From Algoriphagus aquaeductus (lineage in GTDB: Bacteria; Bacteroidota; Bacteroidia; Cytophagales; Cyclobacteriaceae), in NCBI RefSeq assembly GCF_003253485.1, contig NZ_QKTX01000010.1, positions 62,001-126,000 on the forward strand: a stretch of 64,000 nt of DNA. The letters are read 5' to 3'. The position numbers were made by a program, and so were the translations under genes. Shown piece by piece: positions 62,346-64,000 of this stretch. Position 1 is the stretch's first letter. Every line of letters starts with the position of its first letter. The notes beneath the pieces are model-generated. The model saw only the letters and a list, made by a program, of their open reading frames with translations, searched no databases and was not told where the DNA came from.

Positions 62346-64000
62346 ATGCATAGACTTCTGTTTCTTTCCTTCTTCTTCTTCTTGGTTTCAGTAGGATATT
62401 CACAATCCACGTACACCCTCGTGTTATTGGATGAAGAATCTCAAGAGCCAGTCGTTGGTGCAACGGTACAGTTGCTTGAGCTTCGATTGGGGAAAGTCAG
62501 CAATGAAGTGGGGGAGGTAATTTTTGAAGATTTGGCAGCAGGGACTTTTACCTTTTTGATTCGATTTATGGGCTATGAGGAGCAGCGAATCAAGCGAACT
62601 TTCCCCCTGGATAATCTCTATGAAAAGCTTTTTTTACACCATGATCATGAGGAGCTTGAAGCGGTGCTGATTACTTCAACGCGTTCGAGTCGGGTGATTG
62701 AAGACATCCCTACCCGTGTTGAAGTCATTGCCGGTGAGGAATTGGGCGAAAAAGGAAACATGAAACCCGGGGACATCAGAATGCTTCTCAATGAAAGCAC
62801 GGGAATTCAAACCCAACAGACTTCCGCTACCAGCTACAACTCCAGCATTCGAATTCAGGGTTTGGATGGGAAATATACCCAACTGCTCAGGGACGGGATG
62901 CCGCTTTATTCAGGTTACTCAGGCGGGCTCAGCCTGATGCAGATTCCACCCTTGGATTTGGCCCAAGTGGAAGTGATCAAGGGTTCCTCCTCAACCCTCT
63001 ATGGTGGGGGGGCCATAGCGGGATTGATAAATCTGATTTCAAAGCGGCCGGAGGAAGAAGGAGGCTTGGATCTTTTGGTCAATGGAACATCAGCATTGGG
63101 TTTGGATTTGAGTTCCTTTTACTCTCAAAAATTCGGAAAATTGGGAACGACCGTTTTTGCTTCATTCAATAAAGGAACACCCTATGATCCGGCAGCTATT
63201 GGCTTGACAGCGATTCCAGAATTTGACCGGGTCACGGTCAATCCCAAGCTTTTTTGGAATCCTACAGCGAATAGCGAGTTGATGTTTGGAATCAATTGGA
63301 CTACAGAAGATCGGATTGGGGGTAATCTTGATTTCATCCGGGGTGAACCTGTAATCGATCCGTATTTTGAAGAAAATCAGACCGATCGATTTTCTACCCA
63401 ATTCATTTTTGATCAAAAAATCGGGAATGGGCTGACGTTTCAAATCAAAAACAGCCTGAATCTATTTGACAGACAGATTAGGATTCCTGATTTCCGCTTT
63501 GGAGGAAGGCAAATTTCCAGTTTTTCGGAGATTCATGTCAGTCGTTTAAAAGAGAAGACAGAGTGGATCGGAGGATTGAATCTTTGGACTGAAAATTTTA
63601 CCCAAAATACAGGGCAGTCAGGTGAAGTTTTGGATTATCAGCTCAATACAATAGGAGCATTTTTACAAAATCTCTGGAAAATCTCAGAGGATTGGACTCT
63701 GGAGTCAGGATTGAGAGTGGATAGTCAGAAAGAGTATGGGATTTTTGCCCTGCCAAAGGTATCATTGATGTTTGAACCCGCTGATTTGCTGACGTTCCGA
63801 CTCGGAGGTGGATTGGGATATAAGTCACCGACCGTATTTACGGAGGAAACTGAGCGGATTACCTTCCGGAATGTGAAACCCATTGATCCATTAAAGATGG
63901 AAGCGGAGCGATCTGCGGGCGTAAATTTCGATGTAAATCAGCGTTGGGCTCTTGGTGAAGAACTGACTTTATCGACAAATCTGCTATTGTTTTATACCCA
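62346..64000 (+). CDS. TonB-dependent outer-membrane receptor, 3' end cut by the window
   Basis: 552 codons to the window end, still open. Signal peptide (HRLLFLSFFFFLVSVGYSQ), a carboxypeptidase-regulatory-like beta-sandwich (EESQEPVVGATVQLLELRLG, about residues 30-100), then the plug: VLITSTRSSRVIEDIPTRVE, IRIQGLDGKYTQLLRDGMPL, PLDLAQVEVIKGSSSTLYGG and AIAGLINLIS, all standard for TonB receptors; then barrel strands. The TonB-box region is the VLITSTRSSR segment. The ligand cannot be told. Repeat A4 lies in its upstream gap. Confidence 0.95.
   Translation, partial: MHRLLFLSFFFFLVSVGYSQSTYTLVLLDEESQEPVVGATVQLLELRLGKVSNEVGEVIFEDLAAGTFTFLIRFMGYEEQRIKRTFPLDNLYEKLFLHHDHEELEAVLITSTRSSRVIEDIPTRVEVIAGEELGEKGNMKPGDIRMLLNESTGIQTQQTSATSYNSSIRIQGLDGKYTQLLRDGMPLYSGYSGGLSLMQIPPLDLAQVEVIKGSSSTLYGGGAIAGLINLISKRPEEEGGLDLLVNGTSALGLDLSSFYSQKFGKLGTTVFASFNKGTPYDPAAIGLTAIPEFDRVTVNPKLFWNPTANSELMFGINWTTEDRIGGNLDFIRGEPVIDPYFEENQTDRFSTQFIFDQKIGNGLTFQIKNSLNLFDRQIRIPDFRFGGRQISSFSEIHVSRLKEKTEWIGGLNLWTENFTQNTGQSGEVLDYQLNTIGAFLQNLWKISEDWTLESGLRVDSQKEYGIFALPKVSLMFEPADLLTFRLGGGLGYKSPTVFTEETERITFRNVKPIDPLKMEAERSAGVNFDVNQRWALGEELTLSTNLLLFYT

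Overview
The window looks like the chromosome of a free-living, aerobic, marine or freshwater member of the Bacteroidota, most likely Cytophagales / Cyclobacteriaceae (Algoriphagus-like). This rests on family content (DUF3078, TonB-dependent receptor with a carboxypeptidase-like N-terminal domain, proteorhodopsin with Blh, PlsC/GNAT pair of glycine-lipid type), on TAnnTTTG promoter boxes close to start codons, and on the near absence of Shine-Dalgarno sequences. The taxonomic placement is inference. One tRNA gene is present; there is no rRNA and no CRISPR array.

Layout. 1-465: end-truncated TPR lipoprotein. 556-5484: hisG-hisD-hisC-hisB on the minus strand, led by a 27-codon His-rich leader peptide with its own promoter; the gaps hold repeats and a terminator closes the operon after hisB. 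5639-12860: minus-strand housekeeping and metabolic genes (msrB, penicillin-acylase-like hydrolase, two small membrane proteins, class III aminotransferase, rRNA methyltransferase-like, SDR). 13040-15180: plus-strand acyltransferase pair (glycine/ornithine-lipid type) plus a CoA-binding protein. 15171-17961: minus-strand phototrophy operon, proton-pump rhodopsin, crtY, blh. 18317-22487: gyrB and ppk1. 22551-29425: small membrane protein, SLC13 permease, DUF3078 protein, tRNA-Arg, sucC, LolD-like ATPase, peroxiredoxin, EamA transporter.

29438-35667 is the most unusual block: an ECF sigma/anti-sigma pair, an acidic lipoprotein, and a convergent operon with a 17-aspartate lipoprotein and a membrane-anchored TPR-CHAT protease. 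All three transcription units carry the same GGTTACATTTT box 29-41 nt before the start codon, which suggests one self-regulated sigma regulon. 35763-38409 is an NAD-salvage operon (pncB, pncA, thioesterase). 38792-41996 carries an ABM monooxygenase, a DJ-1/PfpI protein and two tandem beta-solenoid lipoproteins. 42140-50136 is an inorganic-carbon uptake cluster: DabA, DabB, a SulP transporter and an outer-membrane barrel. Together with the rhodopsin it suggests light-assisted anaplerotic CO2 use.

50200-57120 is a defence island: a single-chain restriction-modification enzyme with an AT-rich specificity region, an ApeA-like HEPN gene and a small unknown ORF, flanked on both sides by arrays of short hairpins, with an IS200-like REP-associated transposase at the right edge. 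57235-64000 holds a lipoprotein, a gene remnant, a His-rich small protein, an OM porin, a cyclopropane-fatty-acid-synthase-like methyltransferase, three further copies of the repeat found inside the his operon, and the start of a TonB-dependent receptor cut by the window end.
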